From an uncultured Eubacteriales bacterium (GTDB taxonomy: Bacteria > Bacillota > Clostridia > Peptostreptococcales > Anaerovoracaceae), in NCBI GenBank assembly GCA_900315485.1, contig OMZI01000021.1, forward strand, positions 1-64,000: a stretch of 64,000 bases of DNA, read 5' to 3'. Shown here in pieces: positions 52,150 to 61,795 of this stretch. Below the pieces are notes generated by a model, which was given only the letters and a program-made list of their open reading frames with translations, was not told the origin of the DNA and did no database searches. How positions within the stretch are numbered: position 1 is the stretch's first letter; every line of letters begins with the position of its first letter. Both the position numbers and the translations under genes were made by a program.

Positions 52150-53967
52150 ATGAACGAGGTTAACAGACCGCGGAAACCGCTGCTTATCTTCTATATAGCA
52201 GTTCTCCTTATCCTGTTCATGTGGAACTCCATGATCGCCCCGATGGTGGCCGAACAGGAAATTAAGGAAGTTGACTACGGCACCTTCATGACCATGACCG
52301 AGAAACAGCAGGTCGGCAAGGTGCAGATAGAGAGCAACAAGATACTTTTCACAAACAAGGACGGCTCTAAGACGTACAAGACCGGAGTGATGAATGACCC
52401 GGATCTCGTCAACAGACTCCACGCATCCGGAGCGGAGTTCACCAGCGAGATCGTTGAGGAGATGTCGCCTGCGGCAAGCTTCTTCCTGAACTGGATACTG
52501 CCGATCATCATTTTCGTTGTGCTCGGTCAGTATCTGAGCAGAAGGATGATGGACAAGGCAGGCGGCGGCCCTGGATCGATGATGTTCAACCTGGGCAAGA
52601 GCAATGCCAAGGTGTATGTAAAATCATCTGACGGAATCAAATTCAGCGATGTCGAGGGTGTCGATGAGGCAGAGGAAAACCTGCAGGAGATCGTAGACTA
52701 CCTCCACAACCCGGAGAAGTACCGTGAGATCGGAGCTTCGATGCCTAAGGGCGTACTGCTCGTTGGCCCTCCGGGAACAGGTAAGACCATGCTCGCCAAG
52801 GCTGTAGCCGGCGAAGCTGATGTACCGTTCTTCTCGATGTCCGGCTCTGAGTTCGTTGAGATGTTCGTCGGCATGGGAGCATCCAAAGTACGTGACCTCT
52901 TCAGGCAGGCCAAGGAGAAAGCTCCGTGTATCGTATTCATAGATGAGATCGATGCTATCGGTCAGAAGAGAAACAGCGGAAATCTCGGCGGCAATGACGA
53001 GAGAGAACAGACTCTGAACCAGCTTCTGACTGAGATGGACGGATTCGAGGGCAACAGCGGCGTAATCATCCTCGCTGCGACCAACCGTCCGGAATCACTA
53101 GATCCTGCGCTCACAAGACCGGGACGTTTTGACAGAAGAGTACCTGTCGAGCTACCTGACCTGCAGGGAAGAGAAGCCATCCTCAAGGTTCATGCGAAGA
53201 ATGTCAAGGTCGAGAAGGATATCGACTACAGCGCTATCGCAAGAATGGCATCCGGCGCATCCGGAGCTGAGCTTGCCAATATAGTAAACGAGGCAGCTCT
53301 CAGAGCGGTCCGTGACGGACGTAAGGCTGCAAATCAGACAGACTTTGAGGAAAGTATCGAGGTAGTCATTGCGGGATACCAGAAGAAGAATGCGATCCTC
53401 ACAGATAAGGAGAAGAAAATAGTTGCTTATCACGAGATCGGTCACGCGCTGGTCGCTGCAAAGCAGACTAATTCAGCGCCGGTCCAGAAGATCACGATCA
53501 TCCCGCGTACTTCGGGAGCACTCGGCTATACTCTCCAGGTCGATGAGGGCAACCACTACCTCATGAACAAGGAAGAGCTCGAGAACAAGATAGCAACTCT
53601 TACCGGCGGCCGTGCTGCAGAGGAAGTTGCTTTCGGATCAGTGACAACAGGCGCTTCGAACGATATCGAGCAGGCGACCAAGCTGGCGAGAGCGATGATC
53701 ACCCGCTACGGAATGAGCGATGACTTTGACATGGTCGCTATGGAGACGGTTCAGAACCAGTATCTCGGCGGAGACACTTCGCTTGCGTGCTCGGCAGAGA
53801 CACAGGCTAAGATCGATGAGAAGGTCGTTGAACTTGTCAAGCAGCAGCATGAGAAGGCTGTACAGATCCTGACCGAGAACAGAGAGAAGCTCGACGAACT
53901 CGCAGCTCACCTGTATGAGAAGGAAACGATCACAGGCGAGGAGTTCATGAATATTCTCAACAGCTGA
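52150..53967 (+). CDS. ftsH: ATP-dependent zinc metalloprotease FtsH
   Basis: 605 residues. Spans at about 10-29 and 110-129, AAA domain with Walker A GPPGTGKT (about 205), Walker [35 protein letters not shown], and protease site YHEIGHALV (about 427) with the third ligand in the GGRAAEE region. It degrades membrane and short-lived regulatory proteins. AGAGAGG lies before the start, and a terminator follows. Confidence 0.95.
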   Translation: MNEVNRPRKPLLIFYIAVLLILFMWNSMIAPMVAEQEIKEVDYGTFMTMTEKQQVGKVQIESNKILFTNKDGSKTYKTGVMNDPDLVNRLHASGAEFTSEIVEEMSPAASFFLNWILPIIIFVVLGQYLSRRMMDKAGGGPGSMMFNLGKSNAKVYVKSSDGIKFSDVEGVDEAEENLQEIVDYLHNPEKYREIGASMPKGVLLVGPPGTGKTMLAKAVAGEADVPFFSMSGSEFVEMFVGMGASKVRDLFRQAKEKAPCIVFIDEIDAIGQKRNSGNLGGNDEREQTLNQLLTEMDGFEGNSGVIILAATNRPESLDPALTRPGRFDRRVPVELPDLQGREAILKVHAKNVKVEKDIDYSAIARMASGASGAELANIVNEAALRAVRDGRKAANQTDFEESIEVVIAGYQKKNAILTDKEKKIVAYHEIGHALVAAKQTNSAPVQKITIIPRTSGALGYTLQVDEGNHYLMNKEELENKIATLTGGRAAEEVAFGSVTTGASNDIEQATKLARAMITRYGMSDDFDMVAMETVQNQYLGGDTSLACSAETQAKIDEKVVELVKQQHEKAVQILTENREKLDELAAHLYEKETITGEEFMNILNS

Positions 53968-53990
53968 TCAGAGACAGAGACTACACATAT

Positions 53991-54026
53991 GATGCCGACA
54001 CTCCTGACAGGCGGCCGGCATCTTTT
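53991..54026 (+). terminator. ftsH terminator
   Basis: GATGCCG pairs with CGGCATC, followed by TTTT. Confidence 0.75.
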
Positions 54027-54036
54027 CATTTGAAAG

Positions 54037-54880
54037 ATGACATTACAGATTATTTATACGATTCTTGAATATTTTCTCGTATTCTCATTCCTCGGCTGGT
54101 GCGTCGAGGTGGCATATCAGGCGGTGAGCAAGGGACTGGTTGTCAACAGAGGGTTCCTGAACGGCCCGGTCTGCCCGATATACGGATTTGGAGTGCTGGC
54201 GGTGTTTTTCCTGCTTCAGATAACAGGTGACGGAGAATTCTATGAGCAAAACGCTCTCAAGGTTTTCATCTTCGGAGTCGTCCTCGCGACGGCAGTTGAA
54301 CTGTTCGGCGGGTGGATCCTGGATAAGGCATTCCACGCGAGATGGTGGGACTATTCGGACAGGCCTTTCAATCTGAACGGATATATCTGCCTCTATTCCG
54401 CAGAATATAGGATGGGCGCTGATAGGAATCTTTTCAGTAACATACATCGCAGACTTTGCTGTTTCAGTCAGTGTAATGATAGGCCTCAACAAGCGCATGG
54501 CTGAAATCGATGAGATGCAGAGACGCATGCGTGTTGTCAGTAATGAGCTGAGCACGCAGATCGGTACCAGAACCCTTGAGACCAAGCAGCGCGTTGATGA
54601 AGCCAAAGTTCAGGCTTCGCTTGCGGAAGCTGAGGCAATAGAGCATATTTCAGCTGCCAGAACTGAAGCCAGAGAGGCGATCGAGACAAGCAAGGCTGAG
54701 ACTATCGCTCAGATGGCGGCATCACGTGCCGAACTTACGGCTAAGCGTAAAGCACTCGAAGAGCGCATACTCAGTAGCAGGCATTTCGGAGCGGGCAGAC
54801 TGCTGCGTGCTTTCCCGCAGATGAAGCACCATAAGTACGCAGAACTGCTAGAGGATATTTGCGGGAAGTTGAGGTATTAA
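54037..54880 (+). pseudogene. CmpB-type (putative ABC transporter type IV) membrane protein, frameshifted
   Basis: The first frame (54037 on) has the family's opening FLVFSFLGWCVEVAYQAV, NRGFLNGPVCPIYGFGV and GYICLYS, then shifts near 54395. The second frame continues IGWALIGIFSVTYIADFAVS and VSVMIGLNKRM, then a long coiled-coil tail (EARTEAREAI type, Glu/Ala-rich) to 54880. A single-base indel splits the gene; a sequencing error is possible. No ribosome-binding site supports independent translation of the second half. Confidence 0.75.
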
Positions 54881-54896
54881 AACGAATGAAAAGAAA

Positions 54897-55799
54897 TCAT
54901 TTATGATGTAGCGGGCGATGAAGCGTGGTAAAAGATGACTGTATCTGATCCAGGAACTTCTGCGCCAATGGCGTGAATGTCTGATACTTATTCCAGATGA
55001 GATACAGGTGCGTTTCAAGCTGCGGATCAAGCGGTCTGAATGTGAGTCCGCTGCCTTCAGAACAGTTAACGAGATTCCTGAAAGTCAGCAGGACACCGAG
55101 TCCTTCCAGCGCGAACATTGACCCGTTATAGGAAAGACGGGATGAACCTTCAAGGTTCAGTTCCGGGAACTTGTCACCGGCCCATTCCTTTATTTCGAAG
55201 TTCCAGCTCTGCTCGGATGCGAAGAGAGGCTGGCCTATGAGATCCTGCACTGTAACAGCAGACTTTGAGGCAAGTGCGTGACCGGACGGCATGACTGCGC
55301 CCCAGATATCCACTTCAGGAAATACAATATAATCATACTTAAGCTCGTCAGGGGGCTCGCAGATGACTGCGAAGTCAAGGAGGCCCTTGTCGAGCTTTTC
55401 TGTTACCTGCTCGGTGTCGCCGCTCGTCAAGTGGTAATTGATACCCGGATATACGGACTTCAGCCTGCCGAGCTCACGCGCCAGATACCTTATCTGATAC
55501 GACTCCGCCAGGCCGAGATAGAGGTCTCCTCCGGTGATGTCATCGAGTGAGATGAATTCCTGCTCAATCTTATCGGCCATGGCAACAAGGTCAGCGGCGC
55601 GGTCTCTGAGCAGCATACCCTCATCAGTCAGCTCGATGCTGAAGCTGTGCCTTGTGAAAAGCTTCTTGCCGAGCTCTTCCTCCAGAGCTTTGAGAGTCTT
55701 GGACAGAGTAGGCTGCGATAGGTGCAGCAGCTCTGCCGCCTTTGTCATATTCTCCTCTCTCGCGACTGCGAGGAAGTATCTTAAATGTCTTATTTCCAT
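54897..55799 (-). CDS. LysR-family transcriptional regulator
   Basis: About 300 residues from ATG 55799, which follows TTGGAG; a TTG at 55814 is the alternative. HTH at 1-60 (MEIRHLRYFLAVAREENMTK, LHLSQPTLSKTLKALEEELG) and a substrate-binding domain at about 90-295. Divergent from the small gene at 55952, with dyads between them. Confidence 0.92.
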   Translation of the reverse strand: MEIRHLRYFLAVAREENMTKAAELLHLSQPTLSKTLKALEEELGKKLFTRHSFSIELTDEGMLLRDRAADLVAMADKIEQEFISLDDITGGDLYLGLAESYQIRYLARELGRLKSVYPGINYHLTSGDTEQVTEKLDKGLLDFAVICEPPDELKYDYIVFPEVDIWGAVMPSGHALASKSAVTVQDLIGQPLFASEQSWNFEIKEWAGDKFPELNLEGSSRLSYNGSMFALEGLGVLLTFRNLVNCSEGSGLTFRPLDPQLETHLYLIWNKYQTFTPLAQKFLDQIQSSFTTLHRPLHHK

Positions 55800-55879
55800 A
55801 GCACTGATCTCCAATGAACGATACCGGTCGATTCCGGAAAAACCCTAGTAATTCAGATTACGAATAGCTTCTGCATGAC

Positions 55880-55905
55880 ATTCTATAAACGAATATCACA
55901 TATTC
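55880..55905. promoter_or_regulatory. Candidate LysR operator
   Basis: ATTC-TATAAAC-GAAT (a T-N11-A-type dyad) overlaps GAATAT-CAC-ATATTC, in the gap between the LysR gene and the divergent small gene. Confidence 0.45.
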
Positions 55906-55951
55906 TATTTTACCATTAGCGAATAACTTTGCAATGGCATAGTATATAGCC

Positions 55952-56200
55952 ATGAAAGATAAAGACATTGAAATGATCATCGCGAATATGATGGCTGCGG
56001 GGTGCAGCGATGCAGATGCTGGCAAGGTCAGGCGCATGCATGAGGCGGGGATGGATAATGAGATCATCCGGTGCCTCAGAAGCTGCAGGTGCACACTCCT
56101 CGACGAGCTGCACGATAAGCAGCGTAATGTGGACCGCATGGACAGCCTGATCCGTTCAGCCGTAAAGATGGCTTCGGAAGCGTCTGAGCAGCACGCATAG
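55952..56200 (+). CDS. Conserved small hypothetical protein
   Basis: 82 residues, helical. AAGCSDADAGKVRRMHEAG and IIRCLRSCRCTLLDELHDKQ are its distinctive parts. No known function. Its start lacks a strong ribosome-binding site. It precedes the hydrolase gene and lies opposite the LysR gene, so it may be a LysR target. Confidence 0.6.
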   Translation: MKDKDIEMIIANMMAAGCSDADAGKVRRMHEAGMDNEIIRCLRSCRCTLLDELHDKQRNVDRMDSLIRSAVKMASEASEQHA

Positions 56201-56257
56201 ATGATCGTTTTGCACGAAAGAAATCACTTAAGCACAATTGAAAAAGGAGAATCAGAG

Positions 56258-57256
56258 ATGATAAAGAAAGAAGAGCTCACACTCGTACAGGAATGGGACA
56301 AGACTTTTGCAAAGAGCGAGAAGGTCGACCACTGCAAGGTAACTTTCGTCAACCGCTACGGCATCACACTGGCGGCAGACATGTACGTGCCTAAGGATGC
56401 AGAGGGCAAAATGCCTGCGATCGCAGTTTGCGGTCCTTTCGGCGCAGTCAAGGAGCAGTGCTCCGGACTCTACGCCCAGACAATGGCTGAGAGAGGATTC
56501 ATCACTATCGCATTCGATCCTTCATTCACAGGCGAAAGCGGCGGAAATGTAAGATACATGGCATCTCCTGACATCAATACAGAGGACTTCATGGCTGCCG
56601 TAGATTTCCTGTCACTTTGCGACAAGGTAGATCCTGAGCGTATCGGCATCATCGGCATCTGCGGATGGGGCGGAATGGCCATCAACACTGCAGCGCTCGA
56701 CACAAGAGTCAAGGCTACAGTCGCATCAACAATGTATGACATGACCAGAGTCAACGCCAACGGATACTTTGACTCCGAGGACAGCGAAGAACAGAGATAC
56801 GAGAAGAGAAAAGCAATGTGTGCGCAGAGACTTGCTGACCTCAAGGCGGGCGAGTACACACTCGGCGGAGGCGTAGTTGATCCGCTGCCTGAAGATGCTC
56901 CATTCTTCGTAGCTGATTACTATGATTACTACAAGACTGACAGAGGCTATCACGCAAGATCACTCAACTCCAACGGCGGCTGGAATGTTATCGGATGTGA
57001 GTCATTCATGAACCAGCCGATCCTGAAGTACAGCAACGAGATCAGAAGCGCTGTCATGGTAATGCACGGTGACAAGGCTCACTCGTTCTACTTCGGTAAG
57101 GATGCTTACGAGAACATGATCAACGGTAACAAGTATACCGACAACAAGGAACTTCTCGTCATTCCGGGTGCCGTACACACAGACCTCTATGACGGCGGCA
57201 ATTATAATGCCATCCCGTTCGATAAGGTTCAGGCATTCTTTGAGAAATATCTGTAA
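56258..57256 (+). CDS. Alpha/beta hydrolase (dienelactone-hydrolase/YcjY-like)
   Basis: 332 residues from ATG 56258, spaced 8 bases after AAAAGGAG. N-terminal KVTFVNRYGITLAADMYVPK and oxyanion region AIAVCGPFGAVKEQ. The nucleophile elbow reads GIIGICGWGGMA, with Cys where most hydrolases have Ser. The acid/His end is LLVIPGAVHTDLYDGG. Cys is the likely nucleophile, as in dienelactone hydrolase. Substrate unknown. Confidence 0.82.
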   Translation: MIKKEELTLVQEWDKTFAKSEKVDHCKVTFVNRYGITLAADMYVPKDAEGKMPAIAVCGPFGAVKEQCSGLYAQTMAERGFITIAFDPSFTGESGGNVRYMASPDINTEDFMAAVDFLSLCDKVDPERIGIIGICGWGGMAINTAALDTRVKATVASTMYDMTRVNANGYFDSEDSEEQRYEKRKAMCAQRLADLKAGEYTLGGGVVDPLPEDAPFFVADYYDYYKTDRGYHARSLNSNGGWNVIGCESFMNQPILKYSNEIRSAVMVMHGDKAHSFYFGKDAYENMINGNKYTDNKELLVIPGAVHTDLYDGGNYNAIPFDKVQAFFEKYL

Positions 57257-57278
57257 AGACAGAAGACTGATAAATACT

Positions 57279-57317
57279 GAAAATTCCCGGAATTATAATA
57301 TCCCGGGAATTTTCGCA
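57279..57317. terminator. Rho-independent terminator
   Basis: GAAAATTCCCGG and CCGGGAATTTTC around a 12-base AT-rich loop. Confidence 0.75.
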
Positions 57318-57363
57318 ATATTATTACAACTAAAACGCTAATAAAACGTACAAAAGAGGGAAA

Positions 57364-57885
57364 ATGAAAATCACAGTATTAAACGGCAGCCCGCGTCCGC
57401 AGGGCAATACAGCAAAGATGACAGCAGCATTCAGAGAGGCAGCTGAAGCAGCAGGCCATACAGTGAAGGAATTCAACGTGTGCAAAATGAATATCCATGG
57501 ATGCCTGGCGTGCGAATACTGCCACGGCAAGGGCGAGGGCACCTGCGTACAGAAAGATGACATGCATCAGATATATGCAGAACTCAAGGACACAGAGATG
57601 CTCGTGCTTGCATCACCGATCTACTATCACGGGATCAGCGGGCAGCTGAAGTGCGCGATAGACAGATTCTATTCTGCGCTTTACCCTAAGGCACCTGAGT
57701 GTCTGAAGTATGTCTCCATGTTCCTGACATCAGGTGACAAGGACCAGTATACAGGAGCAAGATTCTCCTTCGACGGGGACTTCCTCGGATACCTCGGACT
57801 TGAGGACAAGGGATTCTTCACTGCGCCTAAAGAAGTGACGGAGGAAACTCTTGAGGCAATAAGGGAGATGGCGCGAAGCCTGTAA
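57364..57885 (+). CDS. NAD(P)H-dependent FMN reductase / flavodoxin-fold iron-sulfur protein
   Basis: 173 residues. The FMN phosphate loop is LNGSPRPQGNTAKM. CLACEYCHGKGEGTC gives four cysteines of the IsfD/NADPH-FMN reductase type, and ASPIYYHGISGQLKCAIDRF contacts the flavin. It carries electrons or reduces small acceptors. The lipoprotein gene starts 20 bp later. Confidence 0.85.
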   Translation: MKITVLNGSPRPQGNTAKMTAAFREAAEAAGHTVKEFNVCKMNIHGCLACEYCHGKGEGTCVQKDDMHQIYAELKDTEMLVLASPIYYHGISGQLKCAIDRFYSALYPKAPECLKYVSMFLTSGDKDQYTGARFSFDGDFLGYLGLEDKGFFTAPKEVTEETLEAIREMARSL

Positions 57886-57905
57886 CCGGTGAGCGGAGAA
57901 GAGCC

Positions 57906-58460
57906 ATGAAGAATAGATTGCTTACAACGATTCTGATAATGTCCCTTACGCTGATGATCAGCTGCCTGAGCGCATGCTCAGATAATGAGAAGACAGATGA
58001 GACTGCAGGCGGCGGGGCCGGGACAGAGACAGAAGAGATGACAGATGAAACAGAAAACGGGTCTGATAACGAAGATGCAGCCCCGGAAAAGAATGAAGAA
58101 GAGGTAATCAATATGACTATGAAGATCAACGACGAAATCGTAAATGTAACGTGGGAAAACAATGAGTCTGTGAAGGCTCTGATGAAGATGGCGGCTGAGG
58201 AGCCGGTCGTTGTGAACATGTCCATGTACGGCGGATTCGAGCAGGTCGGATCTCTTGGCACGACACTCCCGAGCAATGACCAGAATACCAAGACGAAGCC
58301 GGGTGACATAGTGCTGTATACAAGTGACAGCATAGTAGTTTTCTACGGAAACAACTCCTGGGCATACACGAGGCTTGGTCATATTGAAGACAAGAGCAAG
58401 GCAGAGCTGCAGGATCTGCTGAGCAGAGGCAATGTTGTGATCACTATCACTGCAGAATAG
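57906..58460 (+). CDS. Lipoprotein with a cyclophilin-like domain
   Basis: 184 residues. Signal peptide with lipobox LSAC (lipidated Cys24), an acidic low-complexity linker (about 25-70), then a cyclophilin-like fold domain (NMTMKINDEIVNVTWENN, KPGDIVLYTSDSIVVFYGNN). Members of this family occur with flavodoxins in gut anaerobes. It is anchored outside the membrane. Confidence 0.8.
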   Translation: MKNRLLTTILIMSLTLMISCLSACSDNEKTDETAGGGAGTETEEMTDETENGSDNEDAAPEKNEEEVINMTMKINDEIVNVTWENNESVKALMKMAAEEPVVVNMSMYGGFEQVGSLGTTLPSNDQNTKTKPGDIVLYTSDSIVVFYGNNSWAYTRLGHIEDKSKAELQDLLSRGNVVITITAE

Positions 58461-58469
58461 ATATTTATA

Positions 58470-58518
58470 TTGACACCGTGTCAGAATAAGCGTATAGTTG
58501 CATTGTGACATGGTGTCA
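58470..58518 (+). promoter_or_regulatory. TetR promoter with two operators
   Basis: Promoter TTGACA (58470-58475), 17-bp spacer, TATAGT (58493-58498). Operator 1, TGACACCGTGTCA (58471-58483), is a perfect dyad over the -35 box. Operator 2, TGACATGGTGTCA (58506-58518), lies at the transcript start. Their centres are 35 bp apart. Confidence 0.75.
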
Positions 58519-58538
58519 GAATGCATTTGGAGGTAATT

Positions 58539-59171
58539 ATGCCTAAGGGTTCAGCGGAATTAACAGCTGCGAGAAGAGAGGAAATAATGGATGCCTGCGA
58601 GTCTCTGTACCGCACGATGAATTTCAAGGATATCACCCTGAAGGAAATCGGCACGGTAACTTCTTTTACGCGCACATCCATATACAACTATTTCCACAGC
58701 AAGGAAGAGATATTCCTGGCTCTTTTTGAGAGGGAATACAGAGAATGGACTGAGGATCTTGAAAGGATCGCAGCTGCTCCGGTCACACATGCTCCGGATG
58801 AGCTCGCAGCAGAGATAGCGGACACGCTCAGCCGGCGTGAGCTCATGCTGAGGCTTCTGTCAGCAAACCTGTATGACCTTGAAGACAACAGCCGGATGGA
58901 GAGGCTTATCGAATTCAAACAGGCATACTTTGAATCCAGTGCAGCCATGGACAGGATCCTGGCGGCCGGTTACCCGTCCCTCAGTGACATAGACAGACGG
59001 CTGACCCTTCTGACACTTTTCGAATTCCTTCACGGGATATATCCGTATGCGCATGCAACGCCTAAACAGAAAGAAGCTATGGATGCAGTCGGCATCGCAT
59101 ACGAAGAATACACACTGAAAGAATTCGCATATGAAGGAATAAGGAGAATACTCAGGTCCGTAGAACGGTAA
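58539..59171 (+). CDS. TetR-family regulator
   Basis: 210 residues from ATG 58539 behind TTGGAGGT. HTH at about 12-58 (FKDITLKEIGTVTSFTRTSI, YNYFHSKEEIF) and a ligand-binding C-terminal domain. It is the first gene of a cluster of flavodoxins and an aldo/keto reductase and has two dyads in its promoter, so it probably represses itself and the redox genes behind it. Confidence 0.9.
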   Translation: MPKGSAELTAARREEIMDACESLYRTMNFKDITLKEIGTVTSFTRTSIYNYFHSKEEIFLALFEREYREWTEDLERIAAAPVTHAPDELAAEIADTLSRRELMLRLLSANLYDLEDNSRMERLIEFKQAYFESSAAMDRILAAGYPSLSDIDRRLTLLTLFEFLHGIYPYAHATPKQKEAMDAVGIAYEEYTLKEFAYEGIRRILRSVER

Positions 59172-59185
59172 AGGAGGCAAACAGA

Positions 59186-59662
59186 ATGGGCAAGAAACTC
59201 GTAGCATACTTCAGCGCAAGCGGAGTTACATCCAAAGTAGCAGCTAGGCTCGCATCTGCAGCAGGAGCGGATCTCTTTGAAATCAAGCCTGAGATTCCAT
59301 ATACAAGCGCAGATTTGAACTATATGAACAGAAACAGCAGAAGCTCTAAAGAGATGAACGACACATCCTCGAGGCCTGCTATCGCGAGCAAGGTTGAGAA
59401 CATGGCAGACTATGATGTCGTATTCATCGGATTCCCTGTATGGTGGTACAGAGAGCCTTCTATCATAGACACTTTCATGGAGTCATATGATTTTGCGGGC
59501 AAAATGATCGTACCTTTCTGCACATCGGGCGGAAGCGGACTCGGCCCTGCAGGTGACAACATGCTTGCACTCGCACCGGGAGCAAAGCTCGGTGCCGGCA
59601 AGAGATTTTCGTCGGGAGTATCTGAGAACGAGCTTGCAAAGTGGGCAGACAGCTTCAACTAG
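59186..59662 (+). CDS. Flavodoxin (cytoplasmic)
   Basis: 158 residues of the Flavodoxin_4 type: FMN loop FSASGVTSKVAARLA, VFIGFPVWWYREPSIIDTFM (part) and PFCTSGGSGLGP. It lacks a signal peptide. AAAGGAGG before the start, 14 bp after the TetR gene. A lipid-anchored homologue follows. Confidence 0.88.
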   Translation: MGKKLVAYFSASGVTSKVAARLASAAGADLFEIKPEIPYTSADLNYMNRNSRSSKEMNDTSSRPAIASKVENMADYDVVFIGFPVWWYREPSIIDTFMESYDFAGKMIVPFCTSGGSGLGPAGDNMLALAPGAKLGAGKRFSSGVSENELAKWADSFN

Positions 59663-59722
59663 GAAATTAGTTATCAGAACGGTATTGCAGTAAAAGCACA
59701 TATTGATACGAGGGGACTTAAG

Positions 59723-60415
59723 ATGATAAAGAAATATCTCGCGATCCTGATGATTGCAATGATGTCGATAACCGCTCTTGCAGGGTGCGGCAGTTCCGAA
59801 GAGGCAGCTCCTGAAGAGAACCAGACGGAAGCAGCAGAAGAGCAGGCAGAAGAAACAGGATCTGCAGCAGCTGACGGCAGTACGCTGGTTGCCTACTATA
59901 CAAGAATCGGCAACACTGACGGCGATTTCCCTGAGGGCGTGGACGCCGAGACAAGCGCCAGCATCCAGGTAACAGATGACGGTAAGAAGGGCAATGCCCA
60001 GATGATCGCAGAGTGGGTAGCAGATGAGACCGGCGGTGAGCTGTTTGCAATACAGTCGTCTGAGATCTATCCGGCAGACTACAATGCGACAGTGGACAAG
60101 GCCAGTGAGGATCAGAGCAAGAATATCCGCCCTGAGCTTACGACCAAGGTCGAAGAAATGGATAAGTACAGCACTGTAGTGCTCGTATATCCTAACTGGT
60201 GGGGAGACCTGCCTATGGCAGTATACTCATTCCTGGAAGAGTATGACCTCAGCGGCAAGAACGTGATCCTGTACTGCACACACGAGGGCAGCCGCTTCTC
60301 AGGCACAGTCGACACTATAAAGGAGCTGGAGCCGGATGCGACCGTAACTGAGGGGCTCTCGATCCGTGGAGGAGAAGTTGCTGATTCAGAAGCTGACGTA
60401 AGGGACAGCATATAG
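59723..60415 (+). CDS. Lipid-anchored flavodoxin
   Basis: 230 residues. Signal peptide and lipobox ALAGC (Cys22), an acidic linker (about 25-50), then a flavodoxin domain with AYYTRIGNTDGD, VLVYPNWWGDLPMAVYSFLE (part) and YCTHEGSRFSGT. Flavodoxins are normally cytoplasmic; this one would face outward, suggesting extracytoplasmic electron transfer. Its FMN loop lacks the usual S/T-x-T-G-x-T spacing (TRIGNTDGD). Confidence 0.85.
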   Translation: MIKKYLAILMIAMMSITALAGCGSSEEAAPEENQTEAAEEQAEETGSAAADGSTLVAYYTRIGNTDGDFPEGVDAETSASIQVTDDGKKGNAQMIAEWVADETGGELFAIQSSEIYPADYNATVDKASEDQSKNIRPELTTKVEEMDKYSTVVLVYPNWWGDLPMAVYSFLEEYDLSGKNVILYCTHEGSRFSGTVDTIKELEPDATVTEGLSIRGGEVADSEADVRDSI

Positions 60416-60466
60416 CATTTTGAGCTGATTATTATTGAACAGAAGAACAGAGAGGGGACATGACCT

Positions 60467-61612
60467 ATGAAGAATCTTGGATTCGGTATGATGAGACTGC
60501 CGGTAATCGGTGGCGATCCGACTAACTTTAACTATGAAGAGCTGAACAAAATGGTAGATGCTTTCCTCGAGGCAGGCTACAACTATTTTGACACAAGCTA
60601 TGTATATCACAACGGAAAGAGTGAAGAGGCCACAAGAAAGGCTCTGGTTGAGAGGCACCCGAGAGAGTCGTTCCGTGTAGCTACAAAGTTCCCTTCGTTC
60701 ATTCCGATGTCTGAGGAGGATGTTGAGAAGACCTTCGCTCAGCAGCTCGAGAATCTCGGCGTAGACTACATCGACTACTACCTGCTGCACAACCTCCAGA
60801 CTGTATGGTATGACGGCATTGAGGGAAAAGGCGACGGGCTTTTCCTGTCCGAGCATCTTTTCGACCATGCAAAGGGCTGGAAGGAGCAGGGCAAGATCAA
60901 GCATCTCGGCATCTCGTTCCATTCATCGCCGGCGCTGCTCGACAGAGTTCTGGACACTCATCCTGAGATCGAGTTCGTACAGATCGCGCTCAACCCTATC
61001 GACTGGGACAGCGACTGGGTCGCAGCCAAGGAGTGCTACGAGATAATCCGTAAGCACGGCAAAGAAGTCATCGTAATGGAAGCTGTAAAGGGCGGCGGAC
61101 TGGCAAAACTGCCGGTACCTGCAGAAGAAGTGCTCAAGGCAGTGTGCCCTGATAAGTCGATCGCATCATGGTCGATAAGATTCGCATCCCAGCTTGAAGG
61201 CGTTATCGCAGTTCTCTCCGGAATGTCGACACTTGAGCAGGTCATGGATAATACCAGGACAGCAAACGAAGCAGAAGCGTTCAGCGAGGAGGAGACAGCA
61301 GCACTCTGGAAGGCGATGGCAATTTACAGAGACTGCACACCGTTCCCGCCTGCAGAGCTCGAGAAGTACAGAGGCCTCACCTGGAACGGAGTGTCCGTAT
61401 ATTCCATTCTCCAGGCATACAGCATCTGCCTCGTACAGCCTGATCCGACCTGCATCGATGATAACAACTACTTCAAGAATAAACTGGCTGAGGTATCCCA
61501 CCTCGATATCCATGGTGAGCTTCCGCATCAGGAAGTCATCAGATCAGACGGCATGAATGCCACATATCTCGTGGATGAAGCAGTGGCATATCTGCAGCGC
61601 AATACTTTCTAG
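60467..61612 (+). CDS. Aldo/keto reductase
   Basis: 381 residues. The N-terminal barrel starts GFGMMRLPVIGG. Catalytic residues are D and Y in NYFDTSYVYHNGKSE, then VATKFPSF and the His in YYLLHNLQTV. C-terminal additions resemble the clostridial AKR group, but the usual C-x2-C-x3-C ferredoxin motif is missing (only CTPFPPAELEKYRGLTWNG). It is the last gene of the TetR/flavodoxin cluster and probably takes electrons from NAD(P)H. Confidence 0.88.
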   Translation: MKNLGFGMMRLPVIGGDPTNFNYEELNKMVDAFLEAGYNYFDTSYVYHNGKSEEATRKALVERHPRESFRVATKFPSFIPMSEEDVEKTFAQQLENLGVDYIDYYLLHNLQTVWYDGIEGKGDGLFLSEHLFDHAKGWKEQGKIKHLGISFHSSPALLDRVLDTHPEIEFVQIALNPIDWDSDWVAAKECYEIIRKHGKEVIVMEAVKGGGLAKLPVPAEEVLKAVCPDKSIASWSIRFASQLEGVIAVLSGMSTLEQVMDNTRTANEAEAFSEEETAALWKAMAIYRDCTPFPPAELEKYRGLTWNGVSVYSILQAYSICLVQPDPTCIDDNNYFKNKLAEVSHLDIHGELPHQEVIRSDGMNATYLVDEAVAYLQRNTF

Positions 61613-61643
61613 GTGAAAAGATCACTGGAGCAATGAATCTTAC

Positions 61644-61670
61644 AGAGACGGCTTATGCCGTCTCTTGTTT
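61644..61670 (+). terminator. Rho-independent terminator
   Basis: AGAGACGGC-TTAT-GCCGTCTCT followed by TGTTTT. Confidence 0.85.
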
Positions 61671-61795
61671 TGTAAGGAATATACTGCAATAGAAAAAACC
61701 GTTAATGACCCGCAGATTCATATATTAGACTTTGAGGTCCGCAGATTTTATCATTTGAATGTAATAATAATTGTCAGAGATAATAAGGAGATTAC

